Virus record (IMG/VR): IMGVR_UViG_3300020714_000009
Location: 1 to 40,439 of that record
Length of the DNA stretch: 40,439 nucleotides
Source: a virus
Strand: one strand, 5' to 3'
The first letter of the stretch is position 1. Every line of letters begins with the position of its first letter. Below the pieces are notes generated by a model that was given only the letters and a program-made list of their open reading frames with translations, made no database searches and was not told the origin of the DNA. The position numbers were made by a program, and so were the translations under genes. Below, in pieces: positions 1-6,993 of the stretch.

Positions 1-1001
1 TGAACAAAGGCGTCGGTCGCGTTCCACGGCTGACCGGTCTCTGGATTGATCTGTCCGCTGTTGATAAGGCCGCTGACGGCAGCAGACAAAAGGCTGCCTT
101 CCGTCGGCTGATGGGCGCCCACCATCGCGGCGCGCGCCTGCATTAACGCCGCCGAAGCCATTTGCGCCGATGCGCGCGCCAGGACCCCTTGCGCGTAGCT
201 GTCCTCATGTTGATTGCGGACGGCCAGTACACCCTGCTGATACGCCGCAGTGTTCGCCATCTGCGCCTTCCGTAGCAGGGCATTTTCTTCCAATTGCCGC
301 TGCTGTTGCAAAGCTGTTCCAGCTTCCTCGAAACCGGAACCGAGGTCTGCTCCGAAGCCGCCAGAATGTCCGCCCTTCAGCATACCCGCCGCGAATTTCA
401 GCAGCGGGACATTTACGGTCGGAAGGTCGTTGCCGCCCCCGCCGCCCCCTCCGCCGCCGCCCGCGCCTCCGCCGCCCACGCCGCCGCCTCCGCCGCCCGC
501 GCCGCCCACGCCGCCGCCTCCGCCGCCCGCGCCGCCCACGCCGCCGCCTCCGCCGCCCGCGCCGCCCACGTCGTCGCCTCCGCCGCCCGCGCCCTGCCCG
601 GAGGGCAAATACGGTGGCGCACCCATATTCGACGGCCCCTGCGGAGATGCCTGGTCCGATGAGGCAAGGGGCGGAACTTCCTGCGGCGGCATCGGCGGCA
701 CGGGAAGGGGTAAATCTTGCGAAGGGCCATTCAAAGGATTGGCCGCTGCAAGCGGCTGGCGGTCGTTGCCAGCGGCGAGGATCGCCCGAGCGTCGCGAAG
801 AGCGCGGACGCGCTCCGTCACATCTGGGTTAGGATCTTCGCCCGCGATCAAGGCCAGCGCACCGCGCGAATTCGTACCGTTGTCGGAGACGTTTGTCGGT
901 GCGGCAGCGGTGACGTCGCCTCCATTGGCGTAGCGACGAAGCGCTGGAACGCCGCGCATATCCGGCTGTCGTGCCGCCTGATAGGAAAGCGCCCCCACCA
1001 T
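1..1001 (-). CDS. Gly-rich virion structural protein (3' end outside window)
   Basis: An open frame of 333 codons starts with ATG at 1001 and runs off the left edge. Seen: N-terminus MVGALSYQAARQ, a YANGGDV motif near residue 30, a Pro/Gln-rich stretch, a Gly-rich block encoded by a 30-bp repeat (residues about 135-190), then LLKFAAGMLKGG and a Gln/Ala-rich helical stretch. The LLKFxxGMLxG...FGxxLGxGF pattern is common in podophage structural or ejected proteins, so a virion role is inferred. The start lies one codon after the stop of the upstream gene and in the same frame (TGA CCC ATG). No clear ribosome site is visible, so coupling to the upstream gene is likely. The exact role is not recognised. 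Confidence 0.8.
   Translation of the reverse strand, partial: MVGALSYQAARQPDMRGVPALRRYANGGDVTAAAPTNVSDNGTNSRGALALIAGEDPNPDVTERVRALRDARAILAAGNDRQPLAAANPLNGPSQDLPLPVPPMPPQEVPPLASSDQASPQGPSNMGAPPYLPSGQGAGGGGDDVGGAGGGGGGVGGAGGGGGGVGGAGGGGGGVGGGGAGGGGGGGGGGNDLPTVNVPLLKFAAGMLKGGHSGGFGADLGSGFEEAGTALQQQRQLEENALLRKAQMANTAAYQQGVLAVRNQHEDSYAQGVLARASAQMASAALMQARAAMVGAHQPTEGSLLSAAVSGLINSGQINPETGQPWNATDAFV
450..599 (-). repeat. 30-bp tandem repeat encoding Gly-rich block
   Basis: Three identical 30-bp units occupy 480-509, 510-539 and 540-569, with degenerate units on each side. On the minus strand in the gene frame each unit gives ten residues, mostly Gly with one Val and one Ala. Such units expand or contract easily by slippage. 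Confidence 0.85.
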
Positions 1002-1004
1002 GGG

Positions 1005-1988
1005 TCAAGCCGCCATGGCGTGACGCCGAAGCGCGCCGCCGCCGCTACGGCGACGTACCCGCCCGCCATCTCGCAAGCTTGTCGCCGAGGATCCGCTCCC
1101 ACCGAAAAGTGCGTTGGCGCCCAAAGCCGTGCCGACGAACGTCGAAAGCGGGGAGGACGAGTAGGCGGACGCTGGCGCGAACGTCGTCCCGACCTGCTGC
1201 GTGTTCGTCGGAATGTTCTGGCCCCGGATAATGTTGCTCGCGTACGCCAAATTCTGGTACGGCCAGTTTTGCTGCGTGTTGAAGTTGTTCATGGCGGCAT
1301 TAATATTCGCCTGGTTGATCGTGTCCTGAGACTGCCCGGCGGCTGCGACGGCGCCGATGTCCGCAGCACCAAGTTGTTGAGTCTCGCTGCCAAGCGTTCC
1401 CATCTGAGCGCCCGCCGCGCGTGTATTGGTTTGCTCCTGAAGGGCTGTGTTCAATGCCCCCGTGTAGCCGCTCTGAAGGGCCGAGGATGTTGCCTGATCG
1501 AGCGCCTGGTTCGACTGGTAGAGCGCGTTGTTGTACTGCTGCGCTTGCTGCGGCGACGCCGCCTGCCCCGCGCTGACGAATTGGCTTTGTATCTGCGGAA
1601 GCTGGTTCTCGAAGAGGTTTTTGTTTGCCGCCGTCTGAAGGCCTTGAACCACATCGCTGGTGTAGGGCGACATGTACTGGTTGATCTGAGATGCCCCGAT
1701 TGGAGCCGCCGACGCGCTCGTCATGCCTGCCGCTGCGTTAAGCGCCGGCATATAGTTGCCGACGTTGTTCGTCGCCATCTGCCAAGACTGCTGAGTGTCG
1801 GCGGAAGGTGCGGCAACCTGCTGGCCAGGGAATGGCGCGTAGGTTTGGCCAGCGACATTCGTCGCGGCGTTCGAGAGGTTGTAAAGGTACTGCTGGTACC
1901 ATAGCGGGTTCGTCGTGCTGGTATCCGAGCTGGTGGGAACCGGCGGAGCAACGCTACTGCTGAACAGGCTCGAAACCGCTCCCGACAT
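1005..1988 (-). CDS. Ala/Gln/Asn-rich virion protein, possible ejection protein
   Basis: 327 aa, rich in Ala, Gln, Asn and Ser. Seen: MSPYTSDVVQGLQ near residue 108, followed by helical Gln/Ala repeats (residues 120-250) and a C-terminal LRDGGRV-RRR tail. The 'PYT..VV' start of a long Q/N-rich helical region recurs in podophage structural proteins often proposed to be internal or ejected; the role here is inferred. The start ATG overlaps the TAA of the upstream gene (TAATG). The stop is followed one codon later, in frame, by the ATG of the next gene. Confidence 0.8.
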   Translation of the reverse strand: MSGAVSSLFSSSVAPPVPTSSDTSTTNPLWYQQYLYNLSNAATNVAGQTYAPFPGQQVAAPSADTQQSWQMATNNVGNYMPALNAAAGMTSASAAPIGASQINQYMSPYTSDVVQGLQTAANKNLFENQLPQIQSQFVSAGQAASPQQAQQYNNALYQSNQALDQATSSALQSGYTGALNTALQEQTNTRAAGAQMGTLGSETQQLGAADIGAVAAAGQSQDTINQANINAAMNNFNTQQNWPYQNLAYASNIIRGQNIPTNTQQVGTTFAPASAYSSSPLSTFVGTALGANALFGGSGSSATSLRDGGRVRRRSGGGALRRHAMAA

Positions 1989-2587
1989 TATACCCCCCTC
2001 ATTTTAGCCATAGCGTTCAGCGCGCCAAGGTGGCGTTTCGGCGTAATTCTGCCGCCACTCTTTGCTCCTCCGCTATTGTTGATCAGCGTCGAGGGGTCTG
2101 TGGTCGAAGCGTCTGCGGTCGTAGAGGCCGGTAGAGTGGACGCAGCGGCAGCGGCGGCGGCGGCTTGATTTGCTGTATTGATAGGGCCGGCCCACCCGAA
2201 ATTTTGTAGCGTGTTCCCTTGGAAATACGTCTGTTCCGGGCCTCCATACTGAGAGTATGGCAGCGAAACAGGCGCGACCGAAGATGGCTGAAACGGATGG
2301 AGGGGGGGGATTTGAAACGCCGCATATGGTGGGGTCGGCGTCGATCCCATTACTGAGCCAGGCGCTGAACTGGGCGCCGACGTCGAGTCCATAATTGGAC
2401 CCAAAACGCGACCCGGCGCCGGAGAGTTGCTGCTTCCGCTTGTCCCACCAGATCCCAGCAACGGCGAAAGCAAAACGCGACCCGGCGCCGGAGAGTTGCT
2501 GCTTCCGCTTGTCCCACCAGATCCCAGCGTCGGCGAAGGACCGAGCGCTTGCATCTGCTGAAGAAATTGAAGGTCTGCGAACGGCAT
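1988..2587 (-). CDS. Ser/Pro/Gly-rich virion protein with duplicated segment
   Basis: 199 aa, low complexity. Residues about 20-65 contain a 23-residue unit twice (GSGGTSGSSNSPAPGRV), matching a perfect DNA repeat. Residues about 113-131 (YGGPEQTYFQGNTLQNFGW) match a block in the next gene upstream, followed by an Ala run and a KSGGRI tail. Starts on a TAATG overlap with the upstream gene and ends on a TAATG overlap with the next. Function unknown; grouped with the flanking structural genes. Confidence 0.75.
   Translation of the reverse strand: MPFADLQFLQQMQALGPSPTLGSGGTSGSSNSPAPGRVLLSPLLGSGGTSGSSNSPAPGRVLGPIMDSTSAPSSAPGSVMGSTPTPPYAAFQIPPLHPFQPSSVAPVSLPYSQYGGPEQTYFQGNTLQNFGWAGPINTANQAAAAAAAASTLPASTTADASTTDPSTLINNSGGAKSGGRITPKRHLGALNAMAKMRGV
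2402..2528 (-). repeat. 58-bp perfect direct repeat, 69-bp period
   Basis: Positions 2402-2459 and 2471-2528 are identical over 58 bases and offset by 69 bases (23 codons), so the reading frame is kept. The identity at DNA level points to a recent in-frame duplication. Confidence 0.9.
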
Positions 2588-3810
2588 TAGGCCCTCCCGT
2601 TGCTGGCGAATTGAGCCAACACGCCGCGGCCGCGAGCCAGCTTGCGTCGGTCCCGGTCAAGCCGATCGGCGCCACGAACGGGATCGCCGCCACCAATCTC
2701 ACGCATGTCCTGTGCATCCAGAACGTACTCGTGGTTCGACAGCATGGCGGGAATTGAGTCGCTGGTTTCCGTTCCAGGTCCCATCACCCGATGATTGCCG
2801 CTACCGGTCCGAAACTCCAAGTTGCGGTTCAAGGCGCCGCCGCGAGCCAATCCTGTCGGATTGGCTGGGGTCGAACTGGATGGCATCTGTGTTGGCGTTT
2901 GGGTGGGTGCCACCTGTCCAGGCCACCCCGTGCTCGTAAGGGAATTCCCTTGAAAAAAAGTCTGCTCAGGCCCCCCGTATGTCCAATAATTACTCGGCTG
3001 AGAAGACGGCACAGATTGGGATGGGGTCTGGGGTGGGGCCTGGGGTGGGGCGGAAGCGCTTGAGCCTTGCGAAGCGAACGGGTTCACGGCCGTCCGACCG
3101 GGAGCGTTAGTGTTCAGGGGGGCGTTCCAGTACGGACCGTTGTTCACGGACGAAGGACCGACCTGCGCGGGTGCCGCCCCGGATCCCGTGAGCATCTTAC
3201 CTCCCGCGGCAAGTGCTCCAAGCAAAAGAGAGCCCTGAGTCGAGGAGATCCCCGTACCGAGAATTCCTCCTGCTCCAGGAGCGGCCTTGCCTCCAGCAAC
3301 TTTTGCCGCATTTCCCAAGTCGGCGCCTCCTGCGCCAGCATCCGCCGTGCTTGCGCCAGCATCCGCTGTGCCCGCGCCAGCGGCGTTTATGGTTGCATCT
3401 TTAGTCAGAGCGGCGTTTGTTGATGCCAAACCACCAGCGTTTTCCCCAGCCTGGACCGCACCGGGCGCCAAAGCCGGAGTGGCCGCCGTTTCCGCTCCGG
3501 CCGCTCCGGCCGCTCCGGCCTCTCCGGCCGCTCCGACCGATCCGGCCGCTCCGGCCGTTCCCGCTCCGGCCGTTCCCGCTCCAGCCAAGGCCCCTTTTTC
3601 GGCATTGGCAACATCACCGCCAATCCCCATGGCGTCACCGCCAGCGGTGGTGCCAATCCCAATGGCGTCACCGACAGCGGTGGCGCCGCTTACTACGGCG
3701 TCAGCGATAGCGCCGACGCCGCTTACTACGGCGTCACCGATAACGCCGGCGACGCTTCCTATGGCACCGATTGCATCCCCGATGACCCCTGCGACAAGAC
3801 TAAATGGCAT
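2587..3810 (-). CDS. Collagen-like/Gly-Ala-rich virion protein with GPGT-SDSIPA motif
   Basis: 407 aa from the ATG at 3810, preceded by AAGGAG and overlapping the cupin stop by one base. An upstream in-frame start at 3882 would lie inside the cupin gene and has no ribosome site. Seen: hydrophobic Gly/Ala/Val repeats at the N-terminus (VIGDAIGAIGSVAGVIGDA), a GAAGxAG collagen-like stretch, a second YGGPEQTFFQGN block, LARGGAL, then GPGTETSDSIPAMLS followed by HEYVLDAQD. The last motif is widespread at the C-terminus of phage virion proteins. The exact virion role is unknown. Confidence 0.8.
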   Translation of the reverse strand: MPFSLVAGVIGDAIGAIGSVAGVIGDAVVSGVGAIADAVVSGATAVGDAIGIGTTAGGDAMGIGGDVANAEKGALAGAGTAGAGTAGAAGSVGAAGEAGAAGAAGAETAATPALAPGAVQAGENAGGLASTNAALTKDATINAAGAGTADAGASTADAGAGGADLGNAAKVAGGKAAPGAGGILGTGISSTQGSLLLGALAAGGKMLTGSGAAPAQVGPSSVNNGPYWNAPLNTNAPGRTAVNPFASQGSSASAPPQAPPQTPSQSVPSSQPSNYWTYGGPEQTFFQGNSLTSTGWPGQVAPTQTPTQMPSSSTPANPTGLARGGALNRNLEFRTGSGNHRVMGPGTETSDSIPAMLSNHEYVLDAQDMREIGGGDPVRGADRLDRDRRKLARGRGVLAQFASNGRA

Positions 3811-4175
3811 CACCCAACTCCTTCGAGTCGATGTTCTTCCTCGACCGCAACACTCTCCGCAGTGCCGATGTCGTGAACGCAAAGGATGATAACGTCATCG
3901 GTCAGGGTCAGAAACAGGTGCTTTACATGAGCCGCGATTGTGATGCCCACCGGCGCCTCAAAATCGCCAAGCTCCTTGTCACCAGCCCAAACACGGACCT
4001 TTCCACGGACAAGAACGCTGACGTGTGGGTAAACGTGAGAATGTTGCGGCACGACCATGCTCGCGCGCGAAAGCGCGATCGTCTTGCCGAACACGCCATC
4101 GGCCCATTTGATATCCGTCGTGCCAACAGTCTCTTCCGGACGCAGGGAGCGCAACTGTCCAACCATGCCGTTCAT
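3810..4175 (-). CDS. Small cupin-fold protein
   Basis: 121 aa. Seen: VPQHSHVYPH (His45, His47, His51) then a Gly turn (VRGKVRVW), and a second half EAPVGITIAAHVKH with His83 and His86. This spacing fits the two cupin motifs and a metal site, although the usual Glu of motif 1 is not obvious. Start ATG at 4175 has GGTGGAG upstream and overlaps the oxygenase stop as ATGA. Pairing with an Fe(II)/2OG oxygenase suggests the two act together, possibly on a virion protein or glycan; that is inference. Confidence 0.7.
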   Translation of the reverse strand: MNGMVGQLRSLRPEETVGTTDIKWADGVFGKTIALSRASMVVPQHSHVYPHVSVLVRGKVRVWAGDKELGDFEAPVGITIAAHVKHLFLTLTDDVIILCVHDIGTAESVAVEEEHRLEGVG

Positions 4176-4726
4176 CGCTCCACCCTCATCGTCGTGATCA
4201 GTGCGATCCGCTCTTTCTCCCCGCGGTTCTCGACCGAATGCGTCACCAGGTTGTTGAACAACCACGCCTCACCCGGCTTCATGATAACTGTTTCGTCTTC
4301 ACAGCGATTAAGGCACTGCTCGTTGGCCTGCAAAATTACATAGGCCTTGCAGTTCATGAATTCCGGGTGCCAGCCTTTGTCGGCATGCGGCAAAATTGCT
4401 TTTCCTGGAGGGATCCTGGTAATCAGAATGCCGCCCAGGTAGACCGCCTGCACCATAGCCATGATATGGAAAACGATGGGATGCAGCGCGGGCAGATCGT
4501 GCCACGCTGAATAAAAGGCGGCAAAATGGGGATCGCCGAAACGCGCCGGCTCCGTCAATTCCTGTTTGGGCCGAAAGCGAAGCCAGATATCCGACGATTG
4601 GGTATGCGGCGAGTTGGGAAGGCTCGTGCGTTCTGGGTCGCGGTCCCACAAGTGCGGCTGCGCCAGAATTTGGTCGAGCGCTTCGTCGACTGGAATTCCC
4701 TCGGCCAGCAGATGAAAATTTTTCAT
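4172..4726 (-). CDS. AspH-like Fe(II)/2-oxoglutarate oxygenase
   Basis: 184 aa. Seen: SDIWLRF near residue 45, LITRIPPGKAILPHADKGW (residues 101-119), and WLFNNLVTHSVENRG ending in ERIALI. His114-x-Asp116 and His163 form the expected metal triad and Arg173 would bind 2-oxoglutarate. The layout matches aspartyl/asparaginyl beta-hydroxylase-type oxygenases found in some phages. Predicted reaction: hydroxylation of a substrate using O2 and 2-oxoglutarate; the substrate is unknown. Start at 4726 overlaps the previous stop as ATGA; more upstream in-frame starts would lie inside that gene. Confidence 0.75.
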   Translation of the reverse strand: MKNFHLLAEGIPVDEALDQILAQPHLWDRDPERTSLPNSPHTQSSDIWLRFRPKQELTEPARFGDPHFAAFYSAWHDLPALHPIVFHIMAMVQAVYLGGILITRIPPGKAILPHADKGWHPEFMNCKAYVILQANEQCLNRCEDETVIMKPGEAWLFNNLVTHSVENRGEKERIALITTMRVER

Positions 4727-5073
4727 CCCGCTGCACCAGCCTGAGAAAGCGGGCCTGATTGTCCTTGCGCCGGAATGCCGGCAACGGGTTGAGGCGGCCT
4801 TGCGGCGCTCCCTATCACCGCTAGGAATCCGCGGCGCATGGAGAGCGCGCCGGCTTCGAGTTGCTGCTGATTGGTGCCGGGAGCGGTGCGGAGGCGACTG
4901 ATAAAATCCGCCAAAGCCAATGCGAGGGCGTGCGCTTCGATGGCGGACGGCTGCCCGTTTCTGACCCTTGGCGGCGGTGCGGATGCGGTGGCGAGAGCGC
5001 CAAACCTGCGGCCCGGACTGCCTCCAGACGCCATGTTGGGGGATACGGTCGAAGGGAACGCTGTCGAGTTCAT
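4723..5073 (-). CDS. Hypothetical protein, Ala/Pro-rich with helical core
   Basis: 116 aa. Pro/Ala-rich at both ends, with an amphipathic core ALALALADFISRLRTAPG and MRRGFLAVIGS. Family not recognised. Starts about 100 bases after a hairpin that follows the upstream gene, and ends in an ATGA overlap with the oxygenase, so it may be the first gene of a tail-end sub-operon. Its own ribosome site is weak. Confidence 0.6.
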   Translation of the reverse strand: MNSTAFPSTVSPNMASGGSPGRRFGALATASAPPPRVRNGQPSAIEAHALALALADFISRLRTAPGTNQQQLEAGALSMRRGFLAVIGSAARPPQPVAGIPAQGQSGPLSQAGAAG

Positions 5074-5161
5074 AGGAAAGGCCCTGCCTTATGGCTAGAC
5101 ACTGGAGGTCTCGGCCGACGAGCAAAGCGTCAACAGCACAACCCTCATAGCAGGGAAAAGC

Positions 5162-5178
5162 AGGGCTGGTGAAGCCCT
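5162..5178 (-). terminator. Hairpin after the small tail gene
   Basis: Minus strand: AGGGCT, loop TCACC, AGCCCT, then GCTTTTCC. The stem begins at the stop codon of the gene ending at 5177 and is followed by a short T run, so a weak intrinsic terminator or attenuator is plausible. Confidence 0.45.
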
Positions 5179-5419
5179 ATCTTACCAACAGGTCCAGGGA
5201 CCGGTTCAGCTCATGCGCCCAGGCCTGCCAGTCCGAAAACCCTTCAGGGTGGGGGGGCAGCAGCGCGGCTATCTGCGGCAGCCCAATGACCTCTTCTCCC
5301 CATGCCCGCCAGGACGCCCCGGCGCGATGATCGGAAACGACGCCGTAGGACGACAGCAAATGGACCATCATCGCCGACCACAATTCGAAACTCATCATAC
5401 GCGGGTCGATTACGATCAC
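5177..5419 (-). CDS. Small conserved-looking tail-region protein
   Basis: 80 aa. Seen: MIVIDPRMMSFELWSAMMV and a C-terminal FSDWQAWAHELNRSL. Small proteins with a D/E-P-R..sw..W start and F.dW..WA end commonly follow tail genes in alphaproteobacterial podophages; no function is known. Start ATG overlaps the upstream stop as ATGA. Confidence 0.7.
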   Translation of the reverse strand: MIVIDPRMMSFELWSAMMVHLLSSYGVVSDHRAGASWRAWGEEVIGLPQIAALLPPHPEGFSDWQAWAHELNRSLDLLVR

Positions 5420-6993
5420 GATACCTTCCTGGCGTCTGACTCTTCGCCGTGACCGATGTTTTTGCCGCAGATGTAGTTGCCGCCAATGACGTTCGACTCG
5501 ATATGAAGGCGGGTCAATCGCAGACTTTGCCTCGGTGTGTAAGAGGTCATTTGTTCTTGGGGCACCGCGGGCTGAGAAACAATGGGACTGGACGCGCTGT
5601 TCGCTGTCGGCGCCCGGGCGTTTGGCGCTCCGATCAGATAGGTGATGAGATCGCCGTTTTGGATGAAGTCCGGCTCAAGCTGGTGGAAACTGAGGCCGCC
5701 ATCATCGGGCGGCGTGTTTTTGGGCCCACCGAAGTACCCCGTCTCGAAATACGAGCGCACTGGATGTAGCCCCTGGTTGTCTATCTGATCAACGCCGTAT
5801 TCGTGGAGCCAAAGCTGGAACCCGTTACCATCGGAAGCCGCGATGCTCCCCCCCATGATGGGGTACTTGACCCCTTGAGCGAAGTACCCCGCGCTCCGAC
5901 CGCCGTTCGGCAGCACGGTGTCGTACCAGCAATTCTCCCGCAGGTTATAGATGACCGCATGGCTCGGCTCGAAGTTGCCGAACATCGCCGCGCACCACCA
6001 TATTTCGCCGTAGCGCGGGACCTTGAAGGCAAACGTCTTGGCTTCGCACCCCGGCGTCAGGTTGTCGAAAAACCAATCTTGATTCGAGACATTGGGAATC
6101 TCCACCACGGTGCCATTGAACACCATGAAGCGTCCGACAGCGGCCCAAAAATACAGGCCGTCGTATTCGATGATCACGTCAGTGCCCAGGATGGATGACG
6201 ACGACGATATTGTGTTAAACGAAAACCAGGCGGGCGTTCCGACATAGACCGCAGTGATGACCTCGGAAACGGTCCAGAAGATCGCTGCCGGGCTTTGCGT
6301 GCCACCGCCGCGGATGGGCGCTCCGGCGAGCACCTTTTGAGCGGATATCCTGGCCTGCCCCGCTCCCGACGAGCCACCGGTGACGCCAAGGTAGTTCGGT
6401 AGGTTCGGCGCACTCCACCGTACTTGGCCATACGAGTCGAAAGAAAACACAAACGGTTGTACGCAAACGATCCCTCCAGACACCGCGGGCTTCACGTAGA
6501 TGGCCGGGCTGGCGGCGCCTGGATCGCTGAACGGCAGCAAGATATAGGGGGCATCGATCTGCCCGAGGAATGGCACCGTTTGCACATTCGTGGAGGAAAC
6601 GGTCACGTCGGGGACCGCGTGCACGACGATCTGCACGACTGAGCTCGTCGTGTCGAAAATGGCATCCATCGTAAAACCGATGTCCGCGCCACCGACGAAA
6701 GTGACAGGCGTCCGATCCTGTATCGACAGCATGTTGCCGGCCGCGTCCATGACAACCTGTTGAATGCCGTACGATGTTCCGACGTGGACGTAGACGAGAC
6801 CGTTTTGGTAGAAACAATGGATTCGGCGCGGAGTGCCGTTGATGACGTCGGTAATTTGCTTGAACCCTCCCATTTTACGAGGGCGCTTAAGCCGCCACCG
6901 GCACCACAGCCCATCCAAATAGCGAGAGGAATCGAACGCTGTTCCGTCCCGATCTATGCCAGGCATAAAGTCCAGGAGAAACGGCTTAGCCAC
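5416..6993 (-). CDS. Large beta-rich tail/DNA-stabilization-like protein
   Basis: 525 aa. Seen: MAKPFLLDFMPGIDRDGT, LWCRWRLKRPRKMGG, then many short beta strands with repeating aromatic and Gly turns (for example YDGLYFWAAVGRFMVFNGT), consistent with a propeller or beta-sandwich tail component. The opening 'PG..rDGT.f....y.dg.w.R.r.G.p.k.gGf' is typical of phage proteins sitting at the tail tip with a role like P22 gp10 (closing the portal after packaging). The assignment rests on this pattern and on its position next to the fibre gene. Overlaps the fibre gene by 8 bases. Confidence 0.65.
   Translation of the reverse strand: MAKPFLLDFMPGIDRDGTAFDSSRYLDGLWCRWRLKRPRKMGGFKQITDVINGTPRRIHCFYQNGLVYVHVGTSYGIQQVVMDAAGNMLSIQDRTPVTFVGGADIGFTMDAIFDTTSSVVQIVVHAVPDVTVSSTNVQTVPFLGQIDAPYILLPFSDPGAASPAIYVKPAVSGGIVCVQPFVFSFDSYGQVRWSAPNLPNYLGVTGGSSGAGQARISAQKVLAGAPIRGGGTQSPAAIFWTVSEVITAVYVGTPAWFSFNTISSSSSILGTDVIIEYDGLYFWAAVGRFMVFNGTVVEIPNVSNQDWFFDNLTPGCEAKTFAFKVPRYGEIWWCAAMFGNFEPSHAVIYNLRENCWYDTVLPNGGRSAGYFAQGVKYPIMGGSIAASDGNGFQLWLHEYGVDQIDNQGLHPVRSYFETGYFGGPKNTPPDDGGLSFHQLEPDFIQNGDLITYLIGAPNARAPTANSASSPIVSQPAVPQEQMTSYTPRQSLRLTRLHIESNVIGGNYICGKNIGHGEESDARKVS

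Noticed and set aside
170-1904. Long plus-strand Pro/Arg/Ala-rich open frames over the left end
   Set aside because: They are the antisense shadow of the Gly-rich and Gln-rich minus-strand genes; their composition follows the repeat and they have no ribosome sites.
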